64,000 nt of DNA from Cupriavidus sp. U2 (GTDB lineage Bacteria > Pseudomonadota > Gammaproteobacteria > Burkholderiales > Burkholderiaceae), in NCBI RefSeq assembly GCF_009663685.2, contig NZ_RCOG02000006.1, forward strand, positions 124,001 to 188,000, read 5' to 3'. Below are positions 15,365-24,150 of the stretch, in pieces. Positions within the stretch are counted from its first letter, which is position 1. Each line of letters begins with the position of its first letter. Below the pieces are notes generated by a model. That model was not told the DNA's origin and did not search any database. It worked only from the letters and a program-made list of their open reading frames with translations. Position numbers and translations under genes: made by a program.

Positions 15365-16293
15365 ACAGCGAGCGCCGCGGTGATCCGGTCGCGATCGGCT
15401 TTCATTGCACGGCGTGCGGCAAGTGCTGCAATTCGCCGCCGCTGATGAGCATGGACGAGTTGTTCCGCCACGCCGACCGCTTTGTCGGCGCCCTGTCGTT
15501 GCGGCGCGTGCGGCCGCCACTGGCCGGCACGCGGCACATGGTGGACGGGCACCTCGTGGAAGTCACTGCCGACGACGTGGCGGCGTTTGCCGCGCTGGCG
15601 CGCCGGCAGGGCCATCCGCTGCCGAATGGCGACGTGCTGATGATCGCCACGCAGGCCATCGACTATCCGTCGCGCGGACGCTGTCCTGCACTGGCCGACG
15701 ACGGCCGCTGTACGATCCACGCGTCCCGCCCGTCCACCTGCGCGATGGTGCCGCTCGACGCCTGGGTGCCCGACCGGCTGCAGGCCGTGTCGCTGGCGGC
15801 CAAGCGACGCGGCGGCGAACACGATATCGGCGCTGACTGTGTATCCGTCGTGTCGTCGGGATCGTGGCCGGCGGATGTCATCCCGCTCGTGCGGGCGAGT
15901 GAGGTTGCCGAGCCCGGCTACGCCGCGGCGCTGGCCCGGCGTCGCGACGACGAGGCACGGGACAAGGCCGTCTGGGGCGATGCCGTATGCCGCCTGCTGA
16001 TGCCTGAACTGCTGGGCCCGGCGCGTGGCATCGCATCGATTCCGTTTGCCGGCTACCGAACGCTGCCGCTTGTGCCCGTGCTGGCCGTGCTTGCCGATGG
16101 CGGCTCCGAGGCGCGAGCCCGCTGCCTCGATTACATCGCGGCTCAGCGCCGGCTGATCGCCGCCTCGATCGATGCTGCGCTGGCCCGGCGCCGCGCCGAT
16201 GACAAACCGATGACAGCCCAGCTGCGTCAGTGCGATGCGGCCTTGTCCGCCCTGGGCCAACGCCTGATGTCATGCCTTGTTTGTGATGTGTAA
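15358..16293 (+). CDS. YkgJ-type Cys-cluster (zinc/iron-chelating) protein
   Basis: 311 residues from the ATG at 15358, which overlaps the stop of the binding-protein gene by seven bases; a longer frame upstream lacks support. The N-terminal CTACGKCC, then a GRCPAL...GRCTIH segment and RPSTC, is the pattern of the YkgJ/UPF0153 family, thought to bind Zn or an Fe-S cluster through conserved Cys. The C-terminal 150 residues are not recognised. It is last in the sulfatase operon and may serve metal or cofactor supply, but this is unproven. Confidence 0.8.
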   Translation: MVDSERRGDPVAIGFHCTACGKCCNSPPLMSMDELFRHADRFVGALSLRRVRPPLAGTRHMVDGHLVEVTADDVAAFAALARRQGHPLPNGDVLMIATQAIDYPSRGRCPALADDGRCTIHASRPSTCAMVPLDAWVPDRLQAVSLAAKRRGGEHDIGADCVSVVSSGSWPADVIPLVRASEVAEPGYAAALARRRDDEARDKAVWGDAVCRLLMPELLGPARGIASIPFAGYRTLPLVPVLAVLADGGSEARARCLDYIAAQRRLIAASIDAALARRRADDKPMTAQLRQCDAALSALGQRLMSCLVCDV

Positions 16294-16319
16294 GGCTCAA
16301 TTATCGGGTTCAACCCCGC

Positions 16320-16350
16320 TTTGTATCGTCTTTGTATCGTTTCTGTATCA
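16320..16350 (+). repeat. Tandem TTTGTATCGT repeats upstream of fliD
   Basis: TTTGTATCGT occurs at 16320 and 16331, followed by a degenerate copy TTCTGTATCA at 16341. The 10-11 base spacing is one helical turn, as in operators bound cooperatively on one DNA face. It lies just before the putative fliD promoter. Confidence 0.6.
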
Positions 16351-16357
16351 AAAAGGC

Positions 16358-16384
16358 TAAAGATCCACTTTCGGGCGACGTAAA
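16358..16384 (+). promoter_or_regulatory. Putative sigma-28 (FliA) promoter of fliD
   Basis: TAAAGATC, an 11-base spacer, then GACGTAAA. This compares with the enteric flagellar class III consensus TAAAGTTT-N11-GCCGATAA at six and five of eight positions. It ends 74 bases before the fliD start. The -10 match is moderate. Confidence 0.45.
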
Positions 16385-16458
16385 TGTGGATGTCAGGACA
16401 TTCAGGTGACGCAGCACCTGGGTGACAAAGAAACGAACAAGAAGAAGGGCACACAACC

Positions 16459-17916
16459 ATGGCATCGATTTCCTCCCTCGGGGTTGGGGCCAACCTCGAG
16501 CTGTCCACATTGCTGGACAAGCTGTCCACCGCCGAGCGCGCGCCGCTGACGGCGCTGGACAACCAGCACACGGCCTACCAGACCCGCCTGACCGCCTATG
16601 GCACGGTCAAGAGCATGCTCACCAGCTTCCAGGCCACGGCCAAGGCGCTGATGAACCGGGACACCTTCGGCGCGGTCAAGTCGGCGGTGGGCAATGCCGA
16701 CATCATGACGGTGACGACCGCCGCCAACGCCGTACCCAGCGACCTCAGCGTCAATGTGACGCGGCTGGCGCAGGCCCAGTCGCTGGCCGGCACCGGGTAC
16801 GCCAAGCAGGACGTGCAGATCGGTTCGGGCACGCTGACGTTCGAGTTCGGCACCACCACCGGCTGGGACGAAGCCAGCGGCACCTACGTGAACCCCGGGT
16901 TCACTCCCAATGCGGCCACCGCTGCCGTACCCAACCCCCGCACGGTCACGATCGACCCGGGCAAGGGGTCGCTGCAGGACATCCGCGATGCCATCAACAA
17001 GGCCGGCATCGGCGTCAAGGCCAGCATCATCAACGATGGCAGCGCCACGCCGTACCGGCTGATCCTGACGTCGGACAAGACCGGCGAGACGATGAGCATG
17101 CGCATCACGGGCTCGTCGCCCGAACTGCAGGGGGTGGCGGGCTACGACCCGACCACGCCGGGATCGAACGCGATGAAGGAAACGCTGCGCGCCACCAACG
17201 CGGCGCTGACGGTCAATGGCATCGCCATCACCAGCACCAGCAACACCGTGGTGGACGCCGCGCAGGGCGTGACCATGACGCTCAAGAAGACCGGCACGAC
17301 GTCGCTGTCGCTGACGCAGGACACCGACAGCATCAAGAATTCCATCCAGGCGATGGTCACCGCCTACAACAACATCCAGTCCTCGATCAAGTCGCTGACC
17401 GCGTTCGACACCAAGGCGATGACGAAGGGCGCGCTGAACGGCGACACGTCGATCCGCGGCATCCAGACGACCATCCGCGCCGTGCTGAACACGCCCGAGG
17501 CAGGCATGCCGGACAAGGCCCCGACCATGCTGGCCGCCATCGGCGTGTCGATGCAGAAGGACGGCACGATGGCGATCGACAGCAAGAAGCTGGATGCCGC
17601 GCTGAAGGACAACCTGCCCACCGTGACGCAGCTGTTCGCGGGCGACGGCACCACGGGCGGCTTCGCCCGCCGGCTGTCCGATGCGGTAGACAAGATGACC
17701 GGCGAAAGCGGCCCGATCGGCGCGGTCACCACCGGCATCGAACGCAGCATGAAGGACCTCGAAAAGCGTTACGAGGACCTGAGCGTGCGCATCGACGCAA
17801 AGATCGAACGCTACCGCAAGCAGTTCACCGCGCTGGACCTGGCGGTGGCCCAGATGAACAACACCAAGAACTACCTGACACAGCAGTTCCAGGCGTTGAC
17901 GAACGCGAAGAAGTAA
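16459..17916 (+). CDS. fliD: Flagellar hook-associated protein 2 (filament cap) FliD
   Basis: 485 residues, the usual length for FliD in beta-proteobacteria. FliD forms the cap at the filament tip that guides flagellin folding. The N-terminus (ASISSLGVGANLELSTLLDKL, then a heptad-rich coiled coil) and the C-terminus (RYRKQFTALDLAVAQMNNT, then YLTQQFQAL) are the conserved FliD ends; the variable middle spans about 110-330. There is no signal peptide, as expected for a flagellar type III export substrate. GAAGAAGGGC precedes the ATG. No other flagellar structural gene adjoins it; it stands alone with its own promoter and a strong terminator. Confidence 0.95.
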   Translation: MASISSLGVGANLELSTLLDKLSTAERAPLTALDNQHTAYQTRLTAYGTVKSMLTSFQATAKALMNRDTFGAVKSAVGNADIMTVTTAANAVPSDLSVNVTRLAQAQSLAGTGYAKQDVQIGSGTLTFEFGTTTGWDEASGTYVNPGFTPNAATAAVPNPRTVTIDPGKGSLQDIRDAINKAGIGVKASIINDGSATPYRLILTSDKTGETMSMRITGSSPELQGVAGYDPTTPGSNAMKETLRATNAALTVNGIAITSTSNTVVDAAQGVTMTLKKTGTTSLSLTQDTDSIKNSIQAMVTAYNNIQSSIKSLTAFDTKAMTKGALNGDTSIRGIQTTIRAVLNTPEAGMPDKAPTMLAAIGVSMQKDGTMAIDSKKLDAALKDNLPTVTQLFAGDGTTGGFARRLSDAVDKMTGESGPIGAVTTGIERSMKDLEKRYEDLSVRIDAKIERYRKQFTALDLAVAQMNNTKNYLTQQFQALTNAKK

Positions 17917-17944
17917 AACGCTTCAGGCGTGCACCTGGGGTGGG

Positions 17945-17981
17945 AAAGGGCGATGGCTTCGGCTGTCGCCCTTTTTGTTTT
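17945..17981 (+). terminator. Rho-independent terminator of fliD
   Basis: AAAGGGCGA pairs with TCGCCCTTT around a loop containing GGCTTCGGC, followed by TTTTTGTTTT. It begins 28 bases after the fliD stop. Confidence 0.85.
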
Positions 17982-18035
17982 GCCTGTGCGGAGCGATGAA
18001 GGTGTGTTGTGTAAATCATCCCCGCCCGCCAGACA

Positions 18036-18066
18036 CCCAACAAAACGGCCCGCATCGCTGCGGGCC
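18036..18066 (-). terminator. Rho-independent terminator of the minus-strand chemoreceptor gene
   Basis: Perfect stem GGCCCGCA / TGCGGGCC at 18047-18066 with a four-base loop. On the minus strand it is followed by GTTTTGTT. It lies about 70 bases beyond the chemoreceptor stop. Confidence 0.65.
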
Positions 18067-18134
18067 GGCAAGTCTGGCTAAAACGCTATAACGCTATACA
18101 GCTTTCTCGCGTTTCTCTTTGGACTTCCTTCTTC

Positions 18135-19694
18135 CTACAACGCTCCCGCCAACCGGAACTGTCCTACCGCGCGGTGCAGGGCATCGGCCTGGTCTTCCAG
18201 CGATGCGGCGGCCGCTGTGGCTTCTTCTACCAGTGCGGCGTTCTGCTGTGCCATCTGGTCCATCTGGGATACGGCCTGGTTGACCTGCTCGATGCCCCCG
18301 GTTTGTTCCTCGGTAGCCGCGCGCATTTCGCCCATCAGGTCGGTCACGCGCTTCACGGCGCTGACGATTTCCTCCATGGCCTTGCCAGCGCCTTCCACCA
18401 GCGTGGCGCCGTCTTCCACGCGCTGCGCGGAATTGTCGATCAGGCCCTTGATTTCCTTGGCGGCCGTGGCGGAGCGTTGCGCCAGGCTGCGCACCTCGCC
18501 GGCCACCACCGCAAAGCCGCGCCCCTGCTCGCCGGCGCGGGCCGCTTCCACGGCCGCGTTCAGTGCCAGGATGTTGGTCTGGAAAGCGATGCCCTCGATC
18601 ACGGCGATGATGTCCACCACCTTGCCCGACGCGGCCTTGATCTCGCCCATCGTTTCCACCACCTTGTGCACGATCTCCCCGCCCCGCACGGCGATGTCCG
18701 ACGCGCCTTCGGCCAGGTGCGCGGCCTGGCGCGCGTTATCGGCGCTCTGGCGCACGGTGCTGGTCAGTTCTTCCATGCTCGCGGCGGTTTGTTCCAGCGA
18801 GGCGGCCTGTTCCTCGCTGCGGCGCGACAGGTCGACGTTGCCCGCCGCAATCTGGCGCGCGGCGCCGGCGATGGAATCTGCCGACCCACGGATCTGGCCG
18901 ATGGCGCCGGTCAGGCGCGCCTGCATCTGCTGCATGTTGTACAGCACGCTGTCGCGGTCGTGCGGGGCAGTTTCCACGTGGGTGCCCAGGTCGCCGTCGG
19001 CGATGCGCGCGGCTATCCGCGACGTCAGGGCAGGCTCGCCGCCCAGTTGCCGCTGCAGGCTGATCGAGATGCGCACCATCACCACGCTCATCAATGCGCC
19101 CACGGCAATCAGCCAGCCCAGCGCCTTCCAGAGCGCAGTACGGAATTCGGCGTGGATGTCGTCCAGGTACAGGCCGGCAATGAAGTTCCAGTCCCACGGC
19201 CTGAAGTTCAGCGTGTAGCTGAGCTTGGGCTGCGGGGCGTCGGCGCCGGGCTTGGGCCACAGGTATTCGATGAATCCCTTGCCGGTGGTCTTGCCGATCT
19301 GCGCGATGTCGCGGAACAGGTAGACGCCGTTGGCGTCCTTCGTGTCGGCCATGTTCTTGCCGTTGAGTTCGGCCTTGATGGCATGCATCAGCACCACGGT
19401 GTCGGAGCGCATGATGGTGAAGTAGCCGTCGGCGCCAAAGCGCATGGCGCGCACGCGGTCGATGGCCTGCTTCTGGGCGTCCTCGGTGCTGAGCTTGCCG
19501 GCGCGGGCCATGGCCTCGTATTCGGCAACCACTGAATTGGCGGTGTCCGTCACCTGTTCCAGCGCGACCTTGCGATCCTGCAGCCGCTGCTCGCGCATCT
19601 GCCAGACGTTCCACAACGTGATGGCCAGCAGGCAGACCCAGCTCAGCACCAGCGGCAGCATGAGCTTCTTTCTCAGACTCAGTTCTTGCAACAT
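18135..19694 (-). CDS. Methyl-accepting chemotaxis protein with single Cache sensor
   Basis: 519 residues. The start at 19694 is chosen because GGAGGAGATGGG lies directly upstream; a longer frame adds 26 unlikely residues. Transmembrane segment at about 12-30, periplasmic sCache_2-type domain (about 35-190, with [10 protein letters not shown] and NGVYLFRDI), second transmembrane segment near 190-210, HAMP-like region, then the cytoplasmic signalling hairpin with the highly conserved [19 protein letters not shown] tip. No CheR-docking pentapeptide ends the protein. The ligand is unknown; sCache_2 sensors often bind small organic acids. A sigma-28-like promoter precedes it. Confidence 0.95.
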   Translation of the reverse strand: MLQELSLRKKLMLPLVLSWVCLLAITLWNVWQMREQRLQDRKVALEQVTDTANSVVAEYEAMARAGKLSTEDAQKQAIDRVRAMRFGADGYFTIMRSDTVVLMHAIKAELNGKNMADTKDANGVYLFRDIAQIGKTTGKGFIEYLWPKPGADAPQPKLSYTLNFRPWDWNFIAGLYLDDIHAEFRTALWKALGWLIAVGALMSVVMVRISISLQRQLGGEPALTSRIAARIADGDLGTHVETAPHDRDSVLYNMQQMQARLTGAIGQIRGSADSIAGAARQIAAGNVDLSRRSEEQAASLEQTAASMEELTSTVRQSADNARQAAHLAEGASDIAVRGGEIVHKVVETMGEIKAASGKVVDIIAVIEGIAFQTNILALNAAVEAARAGEQGRGFAVVAGEVRSLAQRSATAAKEIKGLIDNSAQRVEDGATLVEGAGKAMEEIVSAVKRVTDLMGEMRAATEEQTGGIEQVNQAVSQMDQMAQQNAALVEEATAAAASLEDQADALHRAVGQFRLAGAL

Positions 19695-19762
19695 CCCATC
19701 TCCTCCATTTCGCTTCGTTGATCGTCGGGGCGCTTTTCGAGACGTCCTCTCTATGAGCGGCG

Positions 19763-19790
19763 CTAACGGCAAGCCAAAGCGGAAACTTGA
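19763..19790 (-). promoter_or_regulatory. Putative sigma-28 promoter of the Cache chemoreceptor
   Basis: On the minus strand TCAAGTTT, 12 bases, GCCGTTAG. The same two boxes occur before the second chemoreceptor at 55007. It ends 68 bases before the start codon. Confidence 0.6.
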
Positions 19791-19969
19791 CTGAGGATTG
19801 ATACCAGTAAGGGAATAGTGGACAGGGCGCCGCTTTCTGATGTCTGGGCGGCGGATGACTGCCCGGGCGGTGTCTGGCTATGGCAATATCTCCAGATTCG
19901 TCGAATCTGACGCAGGTACTACGGATTGGCACAACGCAGCGAGAGCAAGCGGCGCGCACAGAGAGCGGC

Positions 19970-20134
19970 ATGGAGCGATTGACCGAAGACGCTATCCTCG
20001 CCCTGGCGGATCGCGCGCAGGACACCGTGTTCCTGGTGGACCGGGGCGGTATCGTCCGCTACGTCAGTGCCCGGTGCGCGGACACGCTGGGCTTCGCCCT
20101 GTGCCTGCGCGGGCTGGACGCGCCCTTCGAATAA
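19970..20134 (+). pseudogene. Fragment of a PAS-type sensor domain
   Basis: 54 codons (MERLTEDAILALADRAQDTV..., then FLVDRGGIVRYVS) resemble the first strands of a PAS domain, where a similar stretch normally runs on for 60 or more further residues. Here the frame ends soon after GF with an unrelated tail. It is either a remnant of a larger sensor gene or a chance small ORF; there is no good ribosome site. It occupies most of the 450-base gap between the chemoreceptor and the dihydrofolate-reductase-family gene. Confidence 0.4.
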
Positions 20135-20147
20135 CAACGGAACCTTG

Positions 20148-20684
20148 ATGACGACTGGACACGTTTTCATTGCCACCAGCCTCGACGGCTATATCGCACG
20201 GCCCGACGGCGACATCGGCTGGCTGCTGGAGCGGGACGATCCCGCCGAAGACCATGGCTACGCCGACTTCATCGCCGACAAGGACATGATCGTGATGGGT
20301 CGGGGCAGCTACGAGAAAGTGCTGACGATGGGCGACTGGTTTTACGACCGGCCCGTGCTCGTCCTGTCCCGGCAACTGGCGCGCCAGCCGGTCCCTGCCC
20401 ATCTGCAGGGCAAGGTCCGGTTTTCGGATACCACGCCCGCCCAGGCGTTTGCCGAACTGGCGGCGCAGGGCGTGCGCCGCGTCTATGTCGATGGCGGCCA
20501 GCTGATCCAGTCGTGCCTGCGCGACGGACTGATCGCCGACATGGTGGTCACCACGGTGCCGGTGCTGATCGGGGCGGGCCGCCCGCTGTTCGGCGCCCTG
20601 CCGCGCGACATTGGGCTGGCGCTCGAATCGAGCCGGCACTTCCCCTCGGGGCTGGTGCAGTCAACCTGGCGCGTGCTGCGCTAA
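20148..20684 (+). CDS. Dihydrofolate reductase family (RibD C-terminal type) protein
   Basis: 178 residues. VFIATSLDGYIARPDGDIGWL at the N-terminus and VYVDGGQLIQSCLRDGLIADM near the end mark the RibD-C/DHFR-like fold that binds NADPH. Such stand-alone proteins are usually annotated as dihydrofolate reductase family, with the true substrate unknown. The ATG at 20148 gives the standard N-terminus; a longer in-frame extension overlaps the PAS-like fragment and is rejected. It converges with the MocR gene, 19 bases apart. Confidence 0.85.
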   Translation: MTTGHVFIATSLDGYIARPDGDIGWLLERDDPAEDHGYADFIADKDMIVMGRGSYEKVLTMGDWFYDRPVLVLSRQLARQPVPAHLQGKVRFSDTTPAQAFAELAAQGVRRVYVDGGQLIQSCLRDGLIADMVVTTVPVLIGAGRPLFGALPRDIGLALESSRHFPSGLVQSTWRVLR

Positions 20685-20703
20685 GGCCGGCGGGCGTCAG
20701 GCG

Positions 20704-22131
20704 TCAGGCGAATTTATCGATCAGTTGCCGCAGGCGATCGCAGGCATTGGGCACCTGATGCTCGATCGCGGTGGCCACGCCGAGCAGCAGCCCGGCGCGC
20801 TGTGTGTCCGGTGAGCAATAGAACCCCGACAGCGGTGCCGGGGCCATGCCGTAGGCATAGGCCTCGCGGGCGATGCGACGGTCGTCGGCGCCATCGGGCA
20901 ACTGCACGACCACGGCCAGGCCGGCCGGATAGGCGCGAAATTGCCGCGCCGCCAGCGCGTCGAGCAGGGTCTGGCTCCGTGCCGCATAGATGCGCTTCAT
21001 GCGCCGCAGGTGCCGCAGGTAGTGCCCGTCGCGCATGAAGGCGGCGGTGGCCATCTGTACGGCGGGGCCCGGCGCGGAACCCAGGCAGGCCACGGCTTCC
21101 TCGAACTGCCCCACCAGACCGGGCGGCACCACGGCAAAGCCAAGCCGCAGGGTCGGGCTGATGGTCTTGCTGAATGAGCCGATATGGATCACGCGGCCCG
21201 CCCGATCGAGCGATGCCAGGGCCGGCGCGGCGCGACGCCTGAGCTGGAGTTCGCCCAGGTAGTCGTCCTCGATGATCCACGCATCGGCGCGGCTGGCCCA
21301 GCCGAGCAGTTGCATCCGGCGCGCCAGTGACAGGGTAGGACCCAGCGGCGCCTGCTGGCCCGGCGTGACCATCGCCAGCGCGGCCTCGGGCGCGTGGCGT
21401 TCGCCATGGCCGACGTCCATGCCGTCCGCGTCCACGGGCACCGGCACCGGCGTGAACTGGGCGATGGCCAGCGCGTTGCGGCTGAGCATGAATCCGGGGT
21501 TTTCCACCCACGCCTGCCGCCCCGGCGCCTGGATCACGCGCAAGGCCACGCCAAGCGCGCCGGTGAAGCCGGCCGCGATAAAGATCTGCGACGGGTGACA
21601 GGCGATGCCGCGCGCCAGCGCCAGATGCGCGGCAATCTCGCGTCGCAGCGCCTGTTCGCCGCGCGGATCGGGATAGGACGCAGGCGCCTCGATCTCGTCA
21701 CGCGCCGCACGGGCCCTCAAGCGCGCAAACAGCGTGGCCGGAAAGCAATCCGATGCCGGCACGCCCATCTGGAATACCGCCGGGCCCGGCAGGAAATGCT
21801 GGTACAGCGCCGCTTGCAGCTCGGTCTGGACCGGCCGTCCGGGATCGGCCACGTTGCGCGTTTTCGGCGCCAGATCGGCGACGCGCGTGCCCCCGGCGCG
21901 CGACGACACCAGCCACTGCGCATCGACCAGGCGTTCGTAGGCGGCCTTCACCGTGCCGCGCGCGACGCCTAGCTGTGCCGCAAGATCCACCCAGGACGGC
22001 AGCCGGGCGCCCGGCAGCAGCACCTGGCTTTCGATGGCGCTGACGATGCCGAGCCGGATCTGCTCGGCCAGTGACGTCGGCGACTGGCGGTCGAGCTTCA
22101 GGTCAAGCTGTAGGGGGAGCGGGGGCGTCAT
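20704..22131 (-). CDS. MocR/PdxR-type regulator (GntR helix-turn-helix fused to aminotransferase-like domain)
   Basis: 475 residues from the ATG at 22131; a GTG at 22179 would add 16 residues and leave only 42 bases to the divergent gene. Residues about 10-80 form a GntR winged helix (SLAEQIRLGIVSAI, GVARGTVKAAYERL). The rest is a fold-type I aminotransferase-like domain with IIEDDYLGEL and the PLP-Lys region IGSFSKTISPTLRLG. PLP or an amino compound is the usual effector in this family. It is divergent from the cupin and decarboxylase-like genes, which it probably controls. Confidence 0.9.
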   Translation of the reverse strand: MTPPLPLQLDLKLDRQSPTSLAEQIRLGIVSAIESQVLLPGARLPSWVDLAAQLGVARGTVKAAYERLVDAQWLVSSRAGGTRVADLAPKTRNVADPGRPVQTELQAALYQHFLPGPAVFQMGVPASDCFPATLFARLRARAARDEIEAPASYPDPRGEQALRREIAAHLALARGIACHPSQIFIAAGFTGALGVALRVIQAPGRQAWVENPGFMLSRNALAIAQFTPVPVPVDADGMDVGHGERHAPEAALAMVTPGQQAPLGPTLSLARRMQLLGWASRADAWIIEDDYLGELQLRRRAAPALASLDRAGRVIHIGSFSKTISPTLRLGFAVVPPGLVGQFEEAVACLGSAPGPAVQMATAAFMRDGHYLRHLRRMKRIYAARSQTLLDALAARQFRAYPAGLAVVVQLPDGADDRRIAREAYAYGMAPAPLSGFYCSPDTQRAGLLLGVATAIEHQVPNACDRLRQLIDKFA

Positions 22132-22221
22132 CGCGTCTGGTACAGCGGGATTTGCGGTTTTTGGTTCTTTCGATTGCACTACCGGGCGTCCATGATTCTA
22201 TCCATCAACCAGGAGAGGAAC

Positions 22222-22653
22222 ATGCAATCCGGCAAGCTATTTGTATCGATCCTTGCTGCGACGGGACTGGCGTTCACCGGCGCGGCCATCGCCCACGGCA
22301 CGACGGACCACGGCGCGGCTGAAAGCGTCAAGCCGAACTTCTCGCACGCGATTCCCAATATCCCGGGCAAGTCAGTGGTGGCCGTGGAAGTCGACTATGC
22401 CCCGGGCGGGGCGTCGAAGCCGCACGTGCATGCCAAATCGGCATTCATCTACGCTTATGTGGTGTCTGGCAGCATCGCCAGCAAGGTGAACGACGGGCCC
22501 GAGCGTGTCTACAAGGCCGGGGAATCGTTCTACGAGGCGCCCGGCGCGCGCCACCCGGTCAGCCGCAACGCGAGCAAGACCCAGCCGGCCAAGCTGCTGG
22601 CCGTGTTTGTCGTCGACACCGACGACAAGAACCTGACCACCTACGAACAGTGA
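22222..22653 (+). CDS. Exported cupin-domain protein
   Basis: 143 residues starting at the ATG behind AGGAGAGGAAC. A Sec signal peptide spans about 1-23 (cleavage near AIA/HGTTDH). The body is one small cupin barrel: GGASKPHVHAKSAFIYAYVVSG carries the first-motif metal ligands and GESFYEAPGARHPVSRN the second. The mature N-terminus is His-rich. It is likely periplasmic; its substrate is unknown. It probably forms an operon with the AhpD-like gene 29 bases downstream, under the divergent MocR protein. Confidence 0.88.
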   Translation: MQSGKLFVSILAATGLAFTGAAIAHGTTDHGAAESVKPNFSHAIPNIPGKSVVAVEVDYAPGGASKPHVHAKSAFIYAYVVSGSIASKVNDGPERVYKAGESFYEAPGARHPVSRNASKTQPAKLLAVFVVDTDDKNLTTYEQ

Positions 22654-22682
22654 TCCCGCACCAAAGGACAAGGAGCCCTGAA

Positions 22683-23129
22683 ATGAGACTGGACTACACC
22701 AAGGCAGCGCCGAACGGCGTGAAGGCCTTCGGCGGCGTGTATGGCTACATCATGCAGTCGGGGCTGGAAGACGTGCTCGTCGACCTGGTCTACCTGCGCG
22801 TCAGCCAGATCAACAACTGCGCCTACTGCCTGGACATGCACACGCGCGACCTGATCAAGAAGGGCGTGTCGCCGCAGAAGCTGGCGCTGTTGCCGGCCTG
22901 GCACGAAGCGGGCGCGCTGTTCAGCGACCGCGAGAAGGCGGCCCTGCGCTGGGCCGAATCGGTGACGCGCGTGGCGGATACCCATGTGCCCGATGCCGAT
23001 TTCGATGTGGCCGCAGCGGCCTTCAGCGAAAAGGAACTGGCCGACCTGACCATGGCCATCGGCCTGATGAACGCGTTCAACCGCCTGGCCATCAGCTTCC
23101 GGCGCGGGCCGGAGCCGGCACCGGCCTGA
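22683..23129 (+). CDS. Carboxymuconolactone decarboxylase / AhpD-like protein
   Basis: 148 residues. The CAYCLDMH motif, in NNCAYCLDMHTRDLIKKG, is the AhpD-type redox CxxC with following His. SDREKAALRWAESVTRVAD and the helix ELADLTMAIGLMNAFNRLAI complete the all-helical CMD fold. Members with CxxC act as peroxidase partners or alkylhydroperoxidase-like enzymes. AAGGAG lies upstream of the chosen ATG. It follows the cupin gene in the MocR-linked operon, suggesting a detoxification or redox role. Confidence 0.9.
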   Translation: MRLDYTKAAPNGVKAFGGVYGYIMQSGLEDVLVDLVYLRVSQINNCAYCLDMHTRDLIKKGVSPQKLALLPAWHEAGALFSDREKAALRWAESVTRVADTHVPDADFDVAAAAFSEKELADLTMAIGLMNAFNRLAISFRRGPEPAPA

Positions 23130-23218
23130 GCGTTGAAGCCCTGCTGCCCCGAAGCAGGCTGCCCGCGGGCGCTTGGCACGGCGCGCCCCCGGGCATTCGT
23201 CAGACAGTCGGCGGGCGC

Positions 23219-23773
23219 CTACCGCATCGGCAGGCTGCCGATGGCATTGCCGCCGCCCTGGCCGGTGCCGATGCGCGGATCGCGGCGTGCCGGCATGATG
23301 CCGTCGTCGGCCATGCGCTGCTGCAGGTCCTGGTCAGGAAGCTGGCAATAGTCCTTGCCCAGTTCCCGCGTCACGGCATCGCTTACCGACTGCGGCAAGG
23401 CCTTGCGCAGCAGCCCCAGAAAGCGGGGCGGCGCGATCACCACCAGTTCGTCGAATCGCTGCTTGCTGCGGGCGTCTTCCAGCATCTTCGCCACCCGGCG
23501 CGCAAACAACTGCGCTTCCTGGTGAATCTCGTCCTCGCCCGCCGATGACACCACCGTGGCCATGCGGCCTGCGTGTGCGCCGGGGTGGCCGGCATCGCCC
23601 TGAACGGACGCCTGCGCCCGCCGGCCGTAGGCGTCGCGCCTCAGATCGGCATTGTCCGCGTGGGCGCCGGCATCGGTGATCTTCTCGACCTCTTCCAGCC
23701 GCGCATTGTCGCCGCGCGCGGCGACTATCCTCGCGACACCCTCGTCCGCAACAAGGATCCAGACTGTTTTCAT
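23219..23773 (-). CDS. Host attachment family protein
   Basis: 184 residues, matching the family named for an Agrobacterium protein needed for attachment to host cells. It begins KTVWILVADEGVARIVAARG, has FARRVAKMLEDARSKQRFDELVVIAPPRFLGLLRKAL, and ends with a VTRELGKDY segment. No signal peptide is seen, so it is probably cytosolic; the fold resembles eRF1-like release-factor domains. The biochemical role is unknown. GGAG lies eight bases before the ATG. It stands alone. Confidence 0.85.
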   Translation of the reverse strand: MKTVWILVADEGVARIVAARGDNARLEEVEKITDAGAHADNADLRRDAYGRRAQASVQGDAGHPGAHAGRMATVVSSAGEDEIHQEAQLFARRVAKMLEDARSKQRFDELVVIAPPRFLGLLRKALPQSVSDAVTRELGKDYCQLPDQDLQQRMADDGIMPARRDPRIGTGQGGGNAIGSLPMR

Positions 23774-24035
23774 GAGATGTCTCCGATTGCGGCCTGGGAA
23801 TCAGGCCCGTGGAGTAAAGGCCTGCAAACGCCACGCCACCCGGGTGGCCCGCCAGCGTCCGCGCGTGCGCGCCCGATAAGTGGGCAAGCGCGTCACGGAT
23901 TGCAGGTTCGACCGGCAGCGACGCAAGATTTGCCGACGGGCCCGGCCCGGCGCCAGATGGGATCGTCAGGGACGCCAGCGTAATCAACCGTAACCAAAAC
24001 ACCCTCACCGCGCAGCCGCCCATGGTTGCCGCGCC

Positions 24036-24054
24036 AAATGAGAACAATTATCAT
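24036..24054 (+). promoter_or_regulatory. Fur box upstream of the flavinylation operon
   Basis: AAATGAGAACAATTATCAT is close to the 19-base Fur consensus and to the form common in proteobacteria. It lies 97 bases before the PepSY gene, in the 377-base gap after the host-attachment gene. Nothing else is seen in that gap. Confidence 0.8.
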
Positions 24055-24150
24055 CCTTCCGGCTCGCGGCGACATTGTGATGTCATCGCCAGTTTCCGCA
24101 GCGGATGACGCGCCGTCCGGCGCACCCCGCGCATCGTCTCCAGCATCCGA

